A program made the translations under genes and the position numbers. Under the pieces are notes generated by a model that saw nothing but the letters and a program-made list of their open reading frames with translations, was not told the DNA's origin and ran no database searches. Shown piece by piece: positions 43,104 through 53,204 of a DNA stretch of 64,000 nucleotides. Numbering within the stretch: the first letter of the stretch is position 1; the number at the start of each line of letters is the position of its first letter. This stretch comes from an uncultured Cohaesibacter sp. (GTDB taxonomy: Bacteria; Pseudomonadota; Alphaproteobacteria; Rhizobiales; Cohaesibacteraceae), in NCBI RefSeq assembly GCF_963682185.1, contig NZ_OY821667.1, positions 3,857,501 through 3,921,500 of the forward strand, given 5' to 3'.

Positions 43104-44390
43104 CTATTTCGCTCCCAGAAGATTTGGTATTGCCATGCTGACAGCAGGGAAATACGTGACCAGAGCCAACACAAGAAGCAGAGCGATCAGGATTGGGAAG
43201 ACATCCCCAAACAGGTCCTTGATCGAAATTTTCGAGATACTGCAGGCAGTGAACAGGTTGACACCAACGGGTGGGGTAACCAGGCCGATAGCGAGGTTGA
43301 CGCAGAGAAGAATACCGAAGGCGGTGATGTCGTAGCCCAACTTGAGCGCGACGGGCAGCAGGATTGGCGTGAAGATGTAGATCGCGGATACAGCATCCAT
43401 CACACAGCCTGCGGCAAGCAGAATGAGGTTCGTAATCAGCAGGAACAGATAGAGATTGCCTTGCGTGATTTCATTGAGCCAATCACCGATATCCATTGCG
43501 ATGCCATCAACCGTTACGACCCAGGCAAAGAGTGAGGCGCAGATGATCACATACATGACCACACCGGTCTGACTGGCAGAGCGAATGAATAGCTTCGGCA
43601 GCTCTTTCCAGCTAAGTCGGCGATAGATGAACACCCCAACGACCAAACCATAGACAGCAGATACGGCCGCGGCTTCCGTGGGCGTGAACACCCCCGAATA
43701 GATGCCGCCCAGAATGATAACCGGCATCATCAGCCCCCAGAAGGCATCCTTGAAGGCGGCCCAACGCTCGGCGCCCGTGGCTTTTGGCAAAGGCTTGATG
43801 CCTTCGTCTTTGCGTGTGAGGTAGATCGTTACCAGAATGAGCGCCAGCCCCATCAGGACACCGGGAACAACACCAGCCATGAACAGCTTGCCGATGGACG
43901 CGCCGGAGATTGACCCAAAGACGATGAAGGTTACGGACGGAGGAATGATCACACCGATTGCGCCACCTGCGGCCATGAGAGCCGTTGCAAAGGGCAACCG
44001 ATAGCCAGCGCGGATCATTGCAGGGATCAGGATGATACCCAGAGCAGCAACAGTTGCCGGGCCGGAACCGGAAATCGCGGCAAAGAAGCAGCTCACGATG
44101 ACGCAGACCATCGCAACACCATTGCGATAATGGCCAACCATGCGCTGCGCCAGCAGGATCAGACGTTCGGAGATCCCGGAGCGCTCCATCACGTTGCCCG
44201 CGATGATGAAGAAGGGAATGGCCATTAGGGCAAATTTGCTTGATGCGGCAAATACATTGATGGGGATCATTTCAGCTGGCAGATCGGCAAGAAACAGTGC
44301 CACCATGGCCGACAGCCCGAGAGAGATCGCGATGGGAATATTGAAGGCAAGAAGAAAAGCGAACGAGCCGAATAGAATGAACGAATTCAT
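43104..44390 (-). CDS. dctM: TRAP transporter large permease (operon 1)
   Basis: The 428-residue protein has about twelve membrane segments and the DctM signatures IPFFIIAGNVMERSGIS, GSGPATVAALG and GGAIGVIIPPS. It is the sodium-coupled channel subunit of a tripartite transporter. It overlaps the small-permease gene by four bases. The context indicates a C4 sugar acid as substrate. Confidence 0.94.
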   Translation of the reverse strand: MNSFILFGSFAFLLAFNIPIAISLGLSAMVALFLADLPAEMIPINVFAASSKFALMAIPFFIIAGNVMERSGISERLILLAQRMVGHYRNGVAMVCVIVSCFFAAISGSGPATVAALGIILIPAMIRAGYRLPFATALMAAGGAIGVIIPPSVTFIVFGSISGASIGKLFMAGVVPGVLMGLALILVTIYLTRKDEGIKPLPKATGAERWAAFKDAFWGLMMPVIILGGIYSGVFTPTEAAAVSAVYGLVVGVFIYRRLSWKELPKLFIRSASQTGVVMYVIICASLFAWVVTVDGIAMDIGDWLNEITQGNLYLFLLITNLILLAAGCVMDAVSAIYIFTPILLPVALKLGYDITAFGILLCVNLAIGLVTPPVGVNLFTACSISKISIKDLFGDVFPILIALLLVLALVTYFPAVSMAIPNLLGAK

Positions 44391-44890
44391 AGGGCCTCTC
44401 CTGCATCTTTGAACATTGGGTCCCGACCGGTAAGAATCTCAAAAATGGAGTAGCAGTAGCGGTAGATCAGCAGGCCAACGCCAACAGGAACAGTCATCCC
44501 GTAGATCCATTCAGGCCATTGCATGGTTGCTGAGAGCTGGTTGGACGTGTATTCCCCGACAACCATGTAGACACCATAGTAGAGAATGATGAGACACATC
44601 AGGATGCCCAGAATGTTGGCAATGACAGCCAGGAACTTCTGCTTTGTGTAAGAGGCAACCGAGGTGAAATAGTCCAGCCCGAGATGCGCCCTGTCACGGA
44701 TAGCGATCGATGCACCTGCCAGCGAAGCCAGAACAAAAAGGCTCGTTACGATTTCCTCGCTGAAGGACAGCGACATATGCAGCAGGAAGCGCGAGAGAAC
44801 ATTGACGAAAGTAAGCGTGAGCATAACTACAAAGGTTGTTGTGCAAACAATATGCTCAATCTTTTCGACGAAGCCGTTGAAAGTAGGCAA
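44387..44890 (-). CDS. dctQ: TRAP transporter small permease (operon 1)
   Basis: The 167-residue protein has four membrane segments and the DctQ pattern SFSEEIVTSLFVLASLAGASIAIRDRAHLGLDY. It forms the membrane complex with DctM encoded next. Confidence 0.92.
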   Translation of the reverse strand: MPTFNGFVEKIEHIVCTTTFVVMLTLTFVNVLSRFLLHMSLSFSEEIVTSLFVLASLAGASIAIRDRAHLGLDYFTSVASYTKQKFLAVIANILGILMCLIILYYGVYMVVGEYTSNQLSATMQWPEWIYGMTVPVGVGLLIYRYCYSIFEILTGRDPMFKDAGEAL

Positions 44891-44974
44891 TAGAAACCTC
44901 CCATCCTTAACGCGCCTTCAGCGGTCATGGATATATTTCGTGAAAATAGAGTTGTTTCTGTGAGGGCGAAGGGT

Positions 44975-44998
44975 GGGACGGGCACCAGGGCCCGCCCC
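44975..44998 (-). repeat. hairpin between TRAP binding protein and small permease
   Basis: A 9-bp stem (GGGACGGGC at 44975-44983 with GCCCGCCCC at 44990-44998, one wobble pair) lies 40 bp after the binding-protein stop. Such stems often keep the binding protein in excess by protecting the upstream mRNA. Confidence 0.45.
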
Positions 44999-45039
44999 TG
45001 TCTGTCATGCGTTCATGGAGGGAATGCTATGACTGAGAC

Positions 45040-46041
45040 TTACTTGATACCGAGCGCAGCAACCGCTTCAGCACCGTAGGTTTCTTTGACACCGGCGTAA
45101 TAATCGCCCAACATGCCTTTGAAGGCCTGCAGTTCTTCAGGGGTCAGATCAGTGATTTCAACACCATAGTCCGTCAGGAAAGCGCGCTTTTCTTTTTCAC
45201 CATCTTCAACATTCTTGTTGCCCATAGCGTTGATTTCAGCAGCTTTTTCCTTGAGCAGTTTCTGGGTATTTTCATCAAAGCTGTCCCAGGTCTTCTTGTT
45301 GAAGACGAGCGCAAAGGAACCGTAGCTGTAGTTCCACGCCGTGATGTATTTCTGCACTTCGTAGAATTTGTTGGCCGTGATCAGATCGAAGCCGTTTTCC
45401 TGGCCATCAACCGTGCCCTGCTGCAGAGCAGTGAAGAGTTCACTGAAGCTCATGGCTACAGGGTCTGCACCGAATACGCGGAAGAAGTTCACGAACACGT
45501 CGCCACCAGGAACACGCAGCTTCATGTTTTTGAGATCGTCCGGAGTACGGATCGTTTTCTTACTATTGGTAAGCTGACGGAACCCGTTGTGAATGAAACC
45601 GAGGGCTTCAATACCCTGTTCGCGCAATGCGCCCTTGATGAAGTCGCCACCTTCACCCAGAAGGCTTTCTTCAGCTTCTTTATAGCTTGTGAAGGCCCAT
45701 GGAATACTCAGGGCAAGCAGGCGCTGATCGAGAACAGCCATCACGTCTACGGGCTCATAAGCCACGTCGATGGCACCGGAGCGGATCATTTCAACGCCCT
45801 TGGACATGTTGCCACCAGAAAGCTGGTCGCTTGGGAAAACACGGATTTTGATTTTGCCGCCGGAGGCTTCCTTGACGACTTTTGAGAATTCCTGCGCCAT
45901 CTGGGCTGCATTGGACTGCTCGCCGACGGTCGTGGACATTTTCAGGCTTAATTTGGGATATTCGATGTCTGCTGCATAGACACATGCGGGCAACACAAGC
46001 CCTGCGACAAAAGAAGCAATAAAGGATTTACAGTTCAGCAT
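45040..46041 (-). CDS. dctP: TRAP transporter solute-binding protein (operon 1)
   Basis: The product is 333 residues. A signal peptide (about 1-22, ending VYAAD) precedes a DctP domain with the ligand arginine region MKLRVPGGDVFVNFFRVFGADPVAMSFSELFTALQQGTVDGQENG. GGGAGGT precedes the ATG at 46041. It is the first gene of the operon leading through the tetronate enzymes to the DeoR regulator. A tetronate or a related C4 acid is the likely ligand. Confidence 0.92.
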   Translation of the reverse strand: MLNCKSFIASFVAGLVLPACVYAADIEYPKLSLKMSTTVGEQSNAAQMAQEFSKVVKEASGGKIKIRVFPSDQLSGGNMSKGVEMIRSGAIDVAYEPVDVMAVLDQRLLALSIPWAFTSYKEAEESLLGEGGDFIKGALREQGIEALGFIHNGFRQLTNSKKTIRTPDDLKNMKLRVPGGDVFVNFFRVFGADPVAMSFSELFTALQQGTVDGQENGFDLITANKFYEVQKYITAWNYSYGSFALVFNKKTWDSFDENTQKLLKEKAAEINAMGNKNVEDGEKEKRAFLTDYGVEITDLTPEELQAFKGMLGDYYAGVKETYGAEAVAALGIK

Positions 46042-46355
46042 AAAGGTACCTCCCAAGGTGTTTGCTGGTTAAAATTCCAACGTTCACCACGCATGGCTGC
46101 AGCACCATCATTTGGATAATTGGCACAGCTTGGCAGTCTTATCTGCAAAGTTTCCTCAAGTACCTGATCATCCGGTGTCACTTTCAAAAGTGATGAACCA
46201 ATTTATAATCTTTCGACCTTCTTTCTTTAAGTGTTCTAATCGCGTTCTGCTGATTGCTGTCTTCTCAAAATCGGCTGCCTCCACATCCGACTTCAAATCA
46301 ATCGAACAAATCAAAACAAAATAACGTTACAAAATTATAATAACTGAAATTTTGT

Positions 46356-46371
46356 GTGAACTTATGTTCAC
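46356..46371. promoter_or_regulatory. palindromic operator candidate before tetronate operon
   Basis: GTGAACTTATGTTCAC is a perfect palindrome with 6-bp arms, about 315 bp upstream of the binding-protein gene. It is a candidate site for the DeoR regulator; distance and identity are unproven. Confidence 0.35.
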
Positions 46372-46537
46372 CCATCCCGGCGTTAATTGCAAGAGAAATT
46401 TAAAAAATAGGGAATATTTGCATATTACGGCCATGATCATCCATCTTTAGGATAGGAAATTTAACATATATTCCCAAATAAAACACACTTGATGAAATTA
46501 TTGAGCATGGTTTCGTTGGTTCATTGGAGGATCCGCG

Positions 46538-46783
46538 ATGCAACATCGATTTAAGCGGGTGAGCCTTGCGCCGGATGGCTTTTCAGGACGTTCAGTGCTG
46601 ATCGTAAACGGGAGAGTACAAATGCGGTTGCGTCTGCGTTCAATCGCTGGGCTTTGCCCGGATCGTGGACGGCCACGTTGCCGTGTTCAAAACCGATCTC
46701 TGAGAAGACTTGCAGACCTACCGCTGGCTGGTCGGTTTTATAAACGCCTCGCCAGATACCAATCAGGTGGCGGATCAGTGTGA
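46538..46783 (+). pseudogene. ISL3-family transposase N-terminal remnant
   Basis: The 81-codon frame has GGAGG before its ATG. It encodes LAPDGFSGRSVLIVNGRVQM, then RSIAGLCPDRGRPRCRV and RRLADLPLAGR. These match the N-terminal zinc-ribbon region of ISL3 transposases (CPxCGxxSxRVHSRYxRxLxDLPxxG), but the second zinc cysteine is Arg and the HSRY element is changed. The catalytic part is missing. No terminal repeats were found. The rest of the gap (46042-46936) holds nothing else recognisable apart from the operator candidate. Confidence 0.6.
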
Positions 46784-46936
46784 CCTACACCCCAACTTCA
46801 GCAAATGTGCGAAAGAGCCAATTCTCAATGACATTCAACGGTCATGCTTGGAACAAACTCATCCATCAGCCGTGGATTATTATATCCACCGGGTTATGAG
46901 AATGGGCACATCGGTTCTGAATTCTGCTTGTTGCTA

Positions 46937-49906
46937 TTAGACTGTCAAAGCTTGCAAAAGAATCTCCGCGCTGTGAAGCGCCTCTCTTTTGGCTCCGTCT
47001 TTTATCTGATGCCGACAACTGGTTCCCGAAGCGGCGATGATGACGCTCTCATCAGCCTCGCGAACGGCGGGAAGAAGGATTTGCTCGGCAATGGTCATGG
47101 AAAGCGCGTGATGCTCTTTCTCATAACCAAAGGCGCCTGCCATGCCGCAGCAGCTGCTCGGAATCTCGCTTACATGATAATTCTCGGGCAGAGATAGAAC
47201 CTTGACGACCAGGTCGCTTGAAGAGATTGATTTTTGATGGCAATGCACATGCACCCGCACCTCTTTTGTCTCTTGGGTGAAGTGTTCGGGCCTTATATGG
47301 CCTGTATCCATCTCTCGGGCGATGAATTCCTCGAACATCAGGCAGTTCTTGGAAAGCGCCTTGGCTTTGTCGCGGAGATCCGGGTCAACAAGGTCGGGAT
47401 ATTCATCCTTGAAACAGGCGATGGTGGAGGGTTCCACGGCGATCATCGGTGCGTCTTCGGATATGATATCGCCAAAGGCCGCCACATTGCTGTCGGCGAA
47501 GAGCTTGGCCCGCTTGACGAAGCCTTGAGAAAGAGACGACCGTCCGCTCTCCTTGTTGCGGAGGAGGACAACCTCGTAGCCGAGGCGCGTAAGGAGGTGG
47601 ACGGTCGCCATGCCAATGTGAGCGTCATTCACATTGGTAAATTCATCACAAAACAGATGAACCTTGCGCATGGCTTTGGCTGAGGTCGGCATCTCGCGAT
47701 TATATTGCTTTTCAAAGCTCAATCGACAGAGCGCGGGCATGCTGCGGTCGAGCGCAAAGCCGGCCGCCAGTTTGACCGGAGCCGACAAGACCCGGTTGCC
47801 CATAAGGAGATTGTAGAGAGGAGCAAAGGGCAGGGCCAACCCCATCAGGGTCGTGAAATGGGCCACCAGCAAGGGGCGCAAACCGCTGCCGTGCAAATCA
47901 TAATAATGCTGCAGGAATTCCGCCTTCATTCGAGCCATATCGACGCCTGCCGGGCACTCGCTCTTGCAGCCCTTGCAGGACAGGCAGAGATCGAGAATAT
48001 CCTTGATCTCCTTGTGATCATAGCGGTTGGCTTTGTCGGTGCGCGAAAGGAAACCGCGCAGGATATTGGCGCGGGCACGGGTGGAATCTTTCTCCTCCCT
48101 TGTGCCCATATAGCTTGGGCACATGAGGCCGGAGGTCACCTTTTTGCATTCCCCGATGCCTGAGCAACGCTCCACGGCGCGCATCAGACCCTGATCCTTG
48201 TCCCAATTGAAATAGGTTGGCAGATCTGGCGTTTCCTCGCCGGGGATATAGCGCAGGGACACATCCATCGGTGGCGCGTCGACGATCTTGTTCGGGTTGA
48301 AAATGTGAGAGGCATCAAAGGCGGATTTTACCCGCTTGCAAAGTTGGTAATTGGCATCCCCCAGAAGCTCTGGCAGGAATTCAGCCCTGAGGCGTCCATC
48401 GCCATGCTCTCCTGAAAGTGAGCCGCGGAAGCGTTTGATGAGCTTTGCCACTTGCTCCAATGCGGAGCGCACGGAAGCAATGCCCTCTTTGGTCTTGTGA
48501 TTGACAAACAGGATGGTGTGCAACTCACCGTCCCCGGCATGGGCCGAGTGGGTGAATTGGATGCCTTCGCGATGCAGAATGCGTTCAAGCTCGGTCACAT
48601 AGGCAGGCTGATCCTCCACATCGACCGCGCAATCTTCTATGGCTTCAAACGGCTTGGTGTCGCCTGCTTTCGAGCTGTTGATGCCGCCAAGATCGCGCCG
48701 CAATTGCCAGATCTTTTCGACATTTTCGCCAAAGAAAAGCGGCCAGGCGTAGCCCATCTTTTTCTCTGCCAATTCTGCGGTGAGGGCGGCGGCCCTTTGC
48801 TCTATCGCTTCGCGGGTGTCATCGGCGAACTCCACAACGATGATGGATTCCGGCGCTCCGATAATCCACTGGCTACAGCGGGCGATGGTGTTGAATTTGT
48901 TGACCTTGTTATTCTCCATGGCCTGCTGCACATGGAAGGCGCCGATCAGCTCGCAGCTCGTGGGCTTGTATTTGAGGGCCACAAGCGTCGCCTTCAGAGA
49001 TTCAATGGAATCCTCGAAATGCATGGCAACCACGCCAATGACCGGTGGCAGCGGCTCGACCAGATTGAGCGTTGCCTCGGTCAGAACGCAAAGGGTGCCT
49101 TCTGATCCGGCAATCAGCTTGCACATGTTGAAGTCTGGCCCACCGTCAGTGAAGATATTCGAACGGGCAAGCAAATCGAGTGCATAGCCATTGTTGCGAC
49201 GACGAATGGACGCCTTGGGATAGCCCTTTTCAAGGTCTGAGCGGGTCTGTTCGCTCTTTAGCGCCTGATAGAGCATCTCATAGAGCGAGCCCTCCAGCGT
49301 CTGTTCTGCGCGCTTGGCGTGGAAGTCTTCCGGTGTGAGAGCATGGAAAGAGACTTCACTGCCATCTGCCAGAATGGCGCGACAGGCGAGCAGATGATCT
49401 CTTGTTGAGCCCCAGACAATGGAATGCATGCCGCAGGAATTGTTCCCGATCATGCCGCCGATAACAGCCCGGTTTGCGGTGCTGGTTTCTGGCCCGAAGA
49501 GCAGACCATGAGGGGCCAGCCAGTCATTGAGACTGTTGCGAATGACGCTTGGCTCAACCGTGACCCATTTTTCTTCCTTGTTGAAGTCTAGAATGCGGTT
49601 GAAGCGGCGCATATCCAGCACCAGACCGCTGCCCACCACCTGACCAGCCAAGGACGTTCCTGCCCCGCGCGGGATCAGGGGCACCTTATGCTCCTGACAA
49701 AAACGAACGATGGTGATGAGGTCTTCTTTATTCTCAGGGGTTACGACGCCAAGGGGCATCTCCTGATAGGCCGAGGCATCGCTGGCAAAGATTGTGCGGC
49801 TGGCTTCATCACTGCGCACGGTGCCCTTGATGCTGTGGGCCAGCCTGTCAAGGAGCGAAGGAAGTGCCTTGAAATATTCAGCGTCAGGTATCTGCAATGT
49901 CATCAT
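46937..49906 (-). CDS. FAD/Fe-S 2-hydroxyacid dehydrogenase (YdiJ/GlcD-type fusion)
   Basis: The protein has 989 residues. An N-terminal FAD-binding PCMH domain (IPRGAGTSLAGQVVG, then GGMIGNNSCGMHSIVWG) is followed by the FAD-oxidase C-terminal domain with SLSGEHGDGRLR. Two 4Fe-4S motifs come next (CSGIGECKK...CP and CLSCKGCKSECP), then two CCG domains with HVHCHQKS and SSCCGMAGAFG. Such fusions oxidise D-lactate, D-2-hydroxyglutarate or glycolate-like acids and pass electrons to the respiratory chain. It is the last gene of the second TRAP operon. Confidence 0.9.
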   Translation of the reverse strand: MMTLQIPDAEYFKALPSLLDRLAHSIKGTVRSDEASRTIFASDASAYQEMPLGVVTPENKEDLITIVRFCQEHKVPLIPRGAGTSLAGQVVGSGLVLDMRRFNRILDFNKEEKWVTVEPSVIRNSLNDWLAPHGLLFGPETSTANRAVIGGMIGNNSCGMHSIVWGSTRDHLLACRAILADGSEVSFHALTPEDFHAKRAEQTLEGSLYEMLYQALKSEQTRSDLEKGYPKASIRRRNNGYALDLLARSNIFTDGGPDFNMCKLIAGSEGTLCVLTEATLNLVEPLPPVIGVVAMHFEDSIESLKATLVALKYKPTSCELIGAFHVQQAMENNKVNKFNTIARCSQWIIGAPESIIVVEFADDTREAIEQRAAALTAELAEKKMGYAWPLFFGENVEKIWQLRRDLGGINSSKAGDTKPFEAIEDCAVDVEDQPAYVTELERILHREGIQFTHSAHAGDGELHTILFVNHKTKEGIASVRSALEQVAKLIKRFRGSLSGEHGDGRLRAEFLPELLGDANYQLCKRVKSAFDASHIFNPNKIVDAPPMDVSLRYIPGEETPDLPTYFNWDKDQGLMRAVERCSGIGECKKVTSGLMCPSYMGTREEKDSTRARANILRGFLSRTDKANRYDHKEIKDILDLCLSCKGCKSECPAGVDMARMKAEFLQHYYDLHGSGLRPLLVAHFTTLMGLALPFAPLYNLLMGNRVLSAPVKLAAGFALDRSMPALCRLSFEKQYNREMPTSAKAMRKVHLFCDEFTNVNDAHIGMATVHLLTRLGYEVVLLRNKESGRSSLSQGFVKRAKLFADSNVAAFGDIISEDAPMIAVEPSTIACFKDEYPDLVDPDLRDKAKALSKNCLMFEEFIAREMDTGHIRPEHFTQETKEVRVHVHCHQKSISSSDLVVKVLSLPENYHVSEIPSSCCGMAGAFGYEKEHHALSMTIAEQILLPAVREADESVIIAASGTSCRHQIKDGAKREALHSAEILLQALTV

Positions 49907-49966
49907 TCTTCTCCATCAAGTCATCCGGAAGGGGAGGCTCCGGCCTCGAAGGGCCGGAAGCGACCG

Positions 49967-51250
49967 TTACGGGTAGAGAAGGTTCGGCAGGAAGAGAATG
50001 ATCTGCGGCAGAAAGACAAGCAGGATCTGGATGACCAGCATACTGGCAACGAACGGCAGAATGGAGCGCGCCAGATCTATGAGCCTTGTTCCACTGATCG
50101 ATTTGGCAATGAAGACATTGACCCCGACCGGAGGTGTAATCAGCCCCAACTCGGTGCCAACCACCAGAATGATGCCGAAGTGATAAGGGTTGATGCCCAG
50201 CTTGACGAGCACCGGCAGCAACAGCGGCGTGTAGATCAGGATCTGTGCCGTCGTATCCATGAACATGCCGGTAACGGTGATCATGACCACGAAGAACAAG
50301 AGGATGATGGTGCCGTTGTCTGTGATCTGCAGGATCAGTTCCGCAACTTGATTGGGAATCTGCGCAATGGTCAGATAGCGGGCGAAAGCCATGGCAAAGC
50401 CCAGAATGATCATCACGGAGCCGGTCGTCATGGCCGAACGAGAGGTGATCTCATACAGGTCGCTGAATTTCATGTCCTTATAGATGAAGAGACTGACGAC
50501 CAAGGCATAGATCACCGTGATGCAGGCGGCCTCGGTTGGTGTGAAGACGCCCGAATAGATACCGCCCAGCACGACAAAGGGCGTCAGCAAGGCCCATTTG
50601 CCTGCCCATGCGGTTTTGGCGACACGGCACCATGAGAAGGATTGGTCTGACCCGTGGTAGCCACGTTTCCAAGAGATGAAAACGGCTACCAGGATCAGCC
50701 CCGCGCCTATAAGGAACCCGGGGACGATGCCCGCTACGAACATCTGGCCGATGGAGAGATCGGCGCTGATGGCGTAAATGATCATCGGAATGGAGGGCGG
50801 GATCATGATACCCAGCGACCCCGCGCAGGCTGTGAGGCCGCCAGAAAACTCGGCGCCATAGCCGCGACGGATCATCGAGGGGATCATCATTGCGCCAATC
50901 GCGGCCACCGTAGCAGGCGAGGAGCCGGAAATGGACGCAAAGAACATGCAGGCCAGAACCGTGACCACCGATAAGCCGCCCGTTATCCTGCCGACAAGGC
51001 TGGAGGCGAAATCAACGATCCTCTGGGAAAGGCCGCCCACCTCCATCACATAGCCCGCCATGATAAACAGCGGAATGGCCAGAAAGACGAAACTGTCGAG
51101 CGCGGAGAAGGCGATATGGGAGAGAAAACTGAAGGGAATATCGGTCATCATCAAGGCGATTGCCGTTGAAATACCGATGGATATGGCGATGGGCATTCCC
51201 AAAAACAGAAGCAGGAAGAATGCCACGAACATGACGATTGTGCCGCTCAT
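49967..51250 (-). CDS. dctM: TRAP transporter large permease (operon 2)
   Basis: The 427-residue DctM has about twelve membrane segments and the signatures IPLFIMAGYVMEVGG, GSSPATVAAIGAMMIP and SLGIMIPPSIPM. The gene starts 12 bp after the small-permease stop. Confidence 0.94.
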   Translation of the reverse strand: MSGTIVMFVAFFLLLFLGMPIAISIGISTAIALMMTDIPFSFLSHIAFSALDSFVFLAIPLFIMAGYVMEVGGLSQRIVDFASSLVGRITGGLSVVTVLACMFFASISGSSPATVAAIGAMMIPSMIRRGYGAEFSGGLTACAGSLGIMIPPSIPMIIYAISADLSIGQMFVAGIVPGFLIGAGLILVAVFISWKRGYHGSDQSFSWCRVAKTAWAGKWALLTPFVVLGGIYSGVFTPTEAACITVIYALVVSLFIYKDMKFSDLYEITSRSAMTTGSVMIILGFAMAFARYLTIAQIPNQVAELILQITDNGTIILLFFVVMITVTGMFMDTTAQILIYTPLLLPVLVKLGINPYHFGIILVVGTELGLITPPVGVNVFIAKSISGTRLIDLARSILPFVASMLVIQILLVFLPQIILFLPNLLYP

Positions 51251-51262
51251 CGCAGGCCTCCT

Positions 51263-51757
51263 TTAAAGATGCTCTTCTTTGGCCACCCAGAGCTGATGGC
51301 GAGACACCATCCGCTCGATGAGGCGAACTGTCATAAGGGCGAATGTGAAGGGGATCACCGCATAGACCCAGCCATAGGGCCAGTCGAGAGCGGGGGTAGT
51401 TTTGCCGATCATCAAGGCGTCTTCGGCGATCGCAATCGCATGCCAGCCGACTGCGAAAATGAAGACTGTCCAGACAAGGTCGAGTAGCTGATCCAGCCAG
51501 TATTTCGGGCGACCGACAACAAAGATGTCGATGATCTCCACTCTCACATGCGCACCTTTCTGAATGCAGAGGCTGCAGGAGATATAGACAAGCAGGATGA
51601 AATCATAGTTTGCCAGTTCTTCTGTCCAGGACAGGGAGAAATTGATGACAAACCGAAAAGCGACCTGCATGAAACAGAGGATGACAAGGAGCGAGAACAG
51701 GATGACGCTCATCACCTCTTCGAATTTTTCTGAATATTGAAGCAGTTTGCGCAACAT
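51263..51757 (-). CDS. dctQ: TRAP transporter small permease (operon 2)
   Basis: The 164-residue protein has four membrane segments and the DctQ pattern SLSWTEELANYDFILLVYISCSLCIQKGAHVRVEI. It pairs with the DctM encoded next. Confidence 0.91.
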   Translation of the reverse strand: MLRKLLQYSEKFEEVMSVILFSLLVILCFMQVAFRFVINFSLSWTEELANYDFILLVYISCSLCIQKGAHVRVEIIDIFVVGRPKYWLDQLLDLVWTVFIFAVGWHAIAIAEDALMIGKTTPALDWPYGWVYAVIPFTFALMTVRLIERMVSRHQLWVAKEEHL

Positions 51758-51825
51758 GACCTGCCACCTCCTCCAGGGCAGACATTCGCTTGCTTATCAG
51801 TCTCTCTACTTGCGGGAGAGACAGT

Positions 51826-51854
51826 GGCTGCACTCTGCCGTGCAGTCTTTTTTT
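51826..51854 (+). terminator. hairpin with T-run between binding protein and permease genes
   Basis: CTGCAC-TCTGCC-GTGCAG (51828-51845), extended by two more pairs, is followed by seven T on the plus strand. The genes are on the minus strand, so it would stop antisense transcription or act only as an mRNA stem. Confidence 0.4.
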
Positions 51855-51972
51855 CGCGGGATCTCTCGGCGCAAGCGATCGTCAGACATCCATATGTCGC
51901 GAACGGCAGCGGACTCCTCTCTCACCGCAGGTGGATCAGACCATCGGGAGAGAGGAGCTTTCTCCTCAGGAG

Positions 51973-52983
51973 CTACTCCGCGGAGACTTTTTCGATCTCG
52001 GCGATCAACTCGTCATACATGCTTGCAGAAATATCCTTGCCGTGCTGCTCGATAACGGGCAGGGCGGTTTCACGCATTTCAGCGAGATTTTCCTTGGAGA
52101 TTTCCGTGTAGGTGATGCCGGTGTCGATGAGAGCCTGCAGGGCTTCTTTTTCAGCCTTGGCCGAGGCTTCATGTTCATATTCTGCGAAGATCTTGGCGCC
52201 TTCGTCGATGATCTTCTGCTGATCTGCGCTCATATTGTCATAGAAGCGCTTGCCGATGACCAGTACATCCCAGGAATGCATATGGCCACTGTTGGAGAGA
52301 TATTTCTGCACTTCATAGAAGCGAGAGAGAAGGATTGTGGCATATGGGTTTTCCTGACCGTCAATGGTGCCAGTCTGCAGAGCGGAGAAGACTTCGCCAA
52401 AGCTCATCGGGGTCGGGTTGGTGCCAAGAGCACGGAAGACATCCAGAATGACCGGATTCTGCATCACGCGAATTTTCATGCCCTTGAGATCAGCAAGGGA
52501 TTCAATCGGACGCACGCGGTTGGTTAGATGACGGACGCCGAAATTGCCGATGGCCAGGCCGTGAATACCAACCGGATCGAGCATATCCATCAGCTTGCGC
52601 GCCCATGGCCCACGAGCAACCTTGGCGGAAACTTCCTTGCTCGGGAAAATATAGGGCAGATCTGGCAGGCGGAATTCTTTTACATAGTTGCCCAGTACTG
52701 ATGGGGTCGGGACCACCATATGAACCGTGCCCAGCTTGATGGCTTCGAGCACTTCAAGGTCGCCGCCGAGCATGGCGTTCGGAAAGATCTGAACCTCGAT
52801 ATCGCCGCCGGATTTGTCTTCAACATACTTCTTGAATTCTGTAAGTGCTTTATACTGGTAATGCTGCTCGGTAATACCCGTACTGACCTTGATGGTCTTG
52901 CTGGCCGCTTGAACCTGGCCACCGGCAAGTGTCATGGCCGCTGCAAACAACAGTGTGTGAGCCGTCTTTGCTAGAAAATTCAT
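51973..52983 (-). CDS. dctP: TRAP transporter solute-binding protein (operon 2)
   Basis: The 336-residue protein has a signal peptide (about 1-25, ending VQAAS) and a DctP domain with MKIRVMQNPVILDVFRALGTNPTPMSFGEVFSALQTGTIDGQENP. GGAGG before the ATG at 52983 sets the start. Ligand unknown; the adjacent DapA-type enzyme and 2-hydroxyacid dehydrogenase suggest a sugar acid or hydroxy acid. Confidence 0.92.
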   Translation of the reverse strand: MNFLAKTAHTLLFAAAMTLAGGQVQAASKTIKVSTGITEQHYQYKALTEFKKYVEDKSGGDIEVQIFPNAMLGGDLEVLEAIKLGTVHMVVPTPSVLGNYVKEFRLPDLPYIFPSKEVSAKVARGPWARKLMDMLDPVGIHGLAIGNFGVRHLTNRVRPIESLADLKGMKIRVMQNPVILDVFRALGTNPTPMSFGEVFSALQTGTIDGQENPYATILLSRFYEVQKYLSNSGHMHSWDVLVIGKRFYDNMSADQQKIIDEGAKIFAEYEHEASAKAEKEALQALIDTGITYTEISKENLAEMRETALPVIEQHGKDISASMYDELIAEIEKVSAE

Positions 52984-53204
52984 GCTTTCCTCCGCTTTAT
53001 GCTGGTTGTTCGGCACGGTGCCCTCTCCACCGTTTTCAATCCAGTTCCAGCTTCCTATTCCTCCCAAAGCAGGCGCTCGGATTGACCGAATTGCGTAAAT
53101 CCCCCCAAAAGGCTGCCAGTCGAATATTCGGAAGACAGCCTGTTCGGAGGGGAGCTGAACAACCCGGTGACTCTTGCTAAGAGGCCACCGGGCAGGGGCA
53201 AGAT

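Noticed and set aside
41581..43335. Long open frame on the plus strand (584 codons)
   Set aside because: It is antisense to the SAF-domain oxidoreductase and the TRAP permease, whose products match known families with good ribosome sites. The antisense product resembles nothing.
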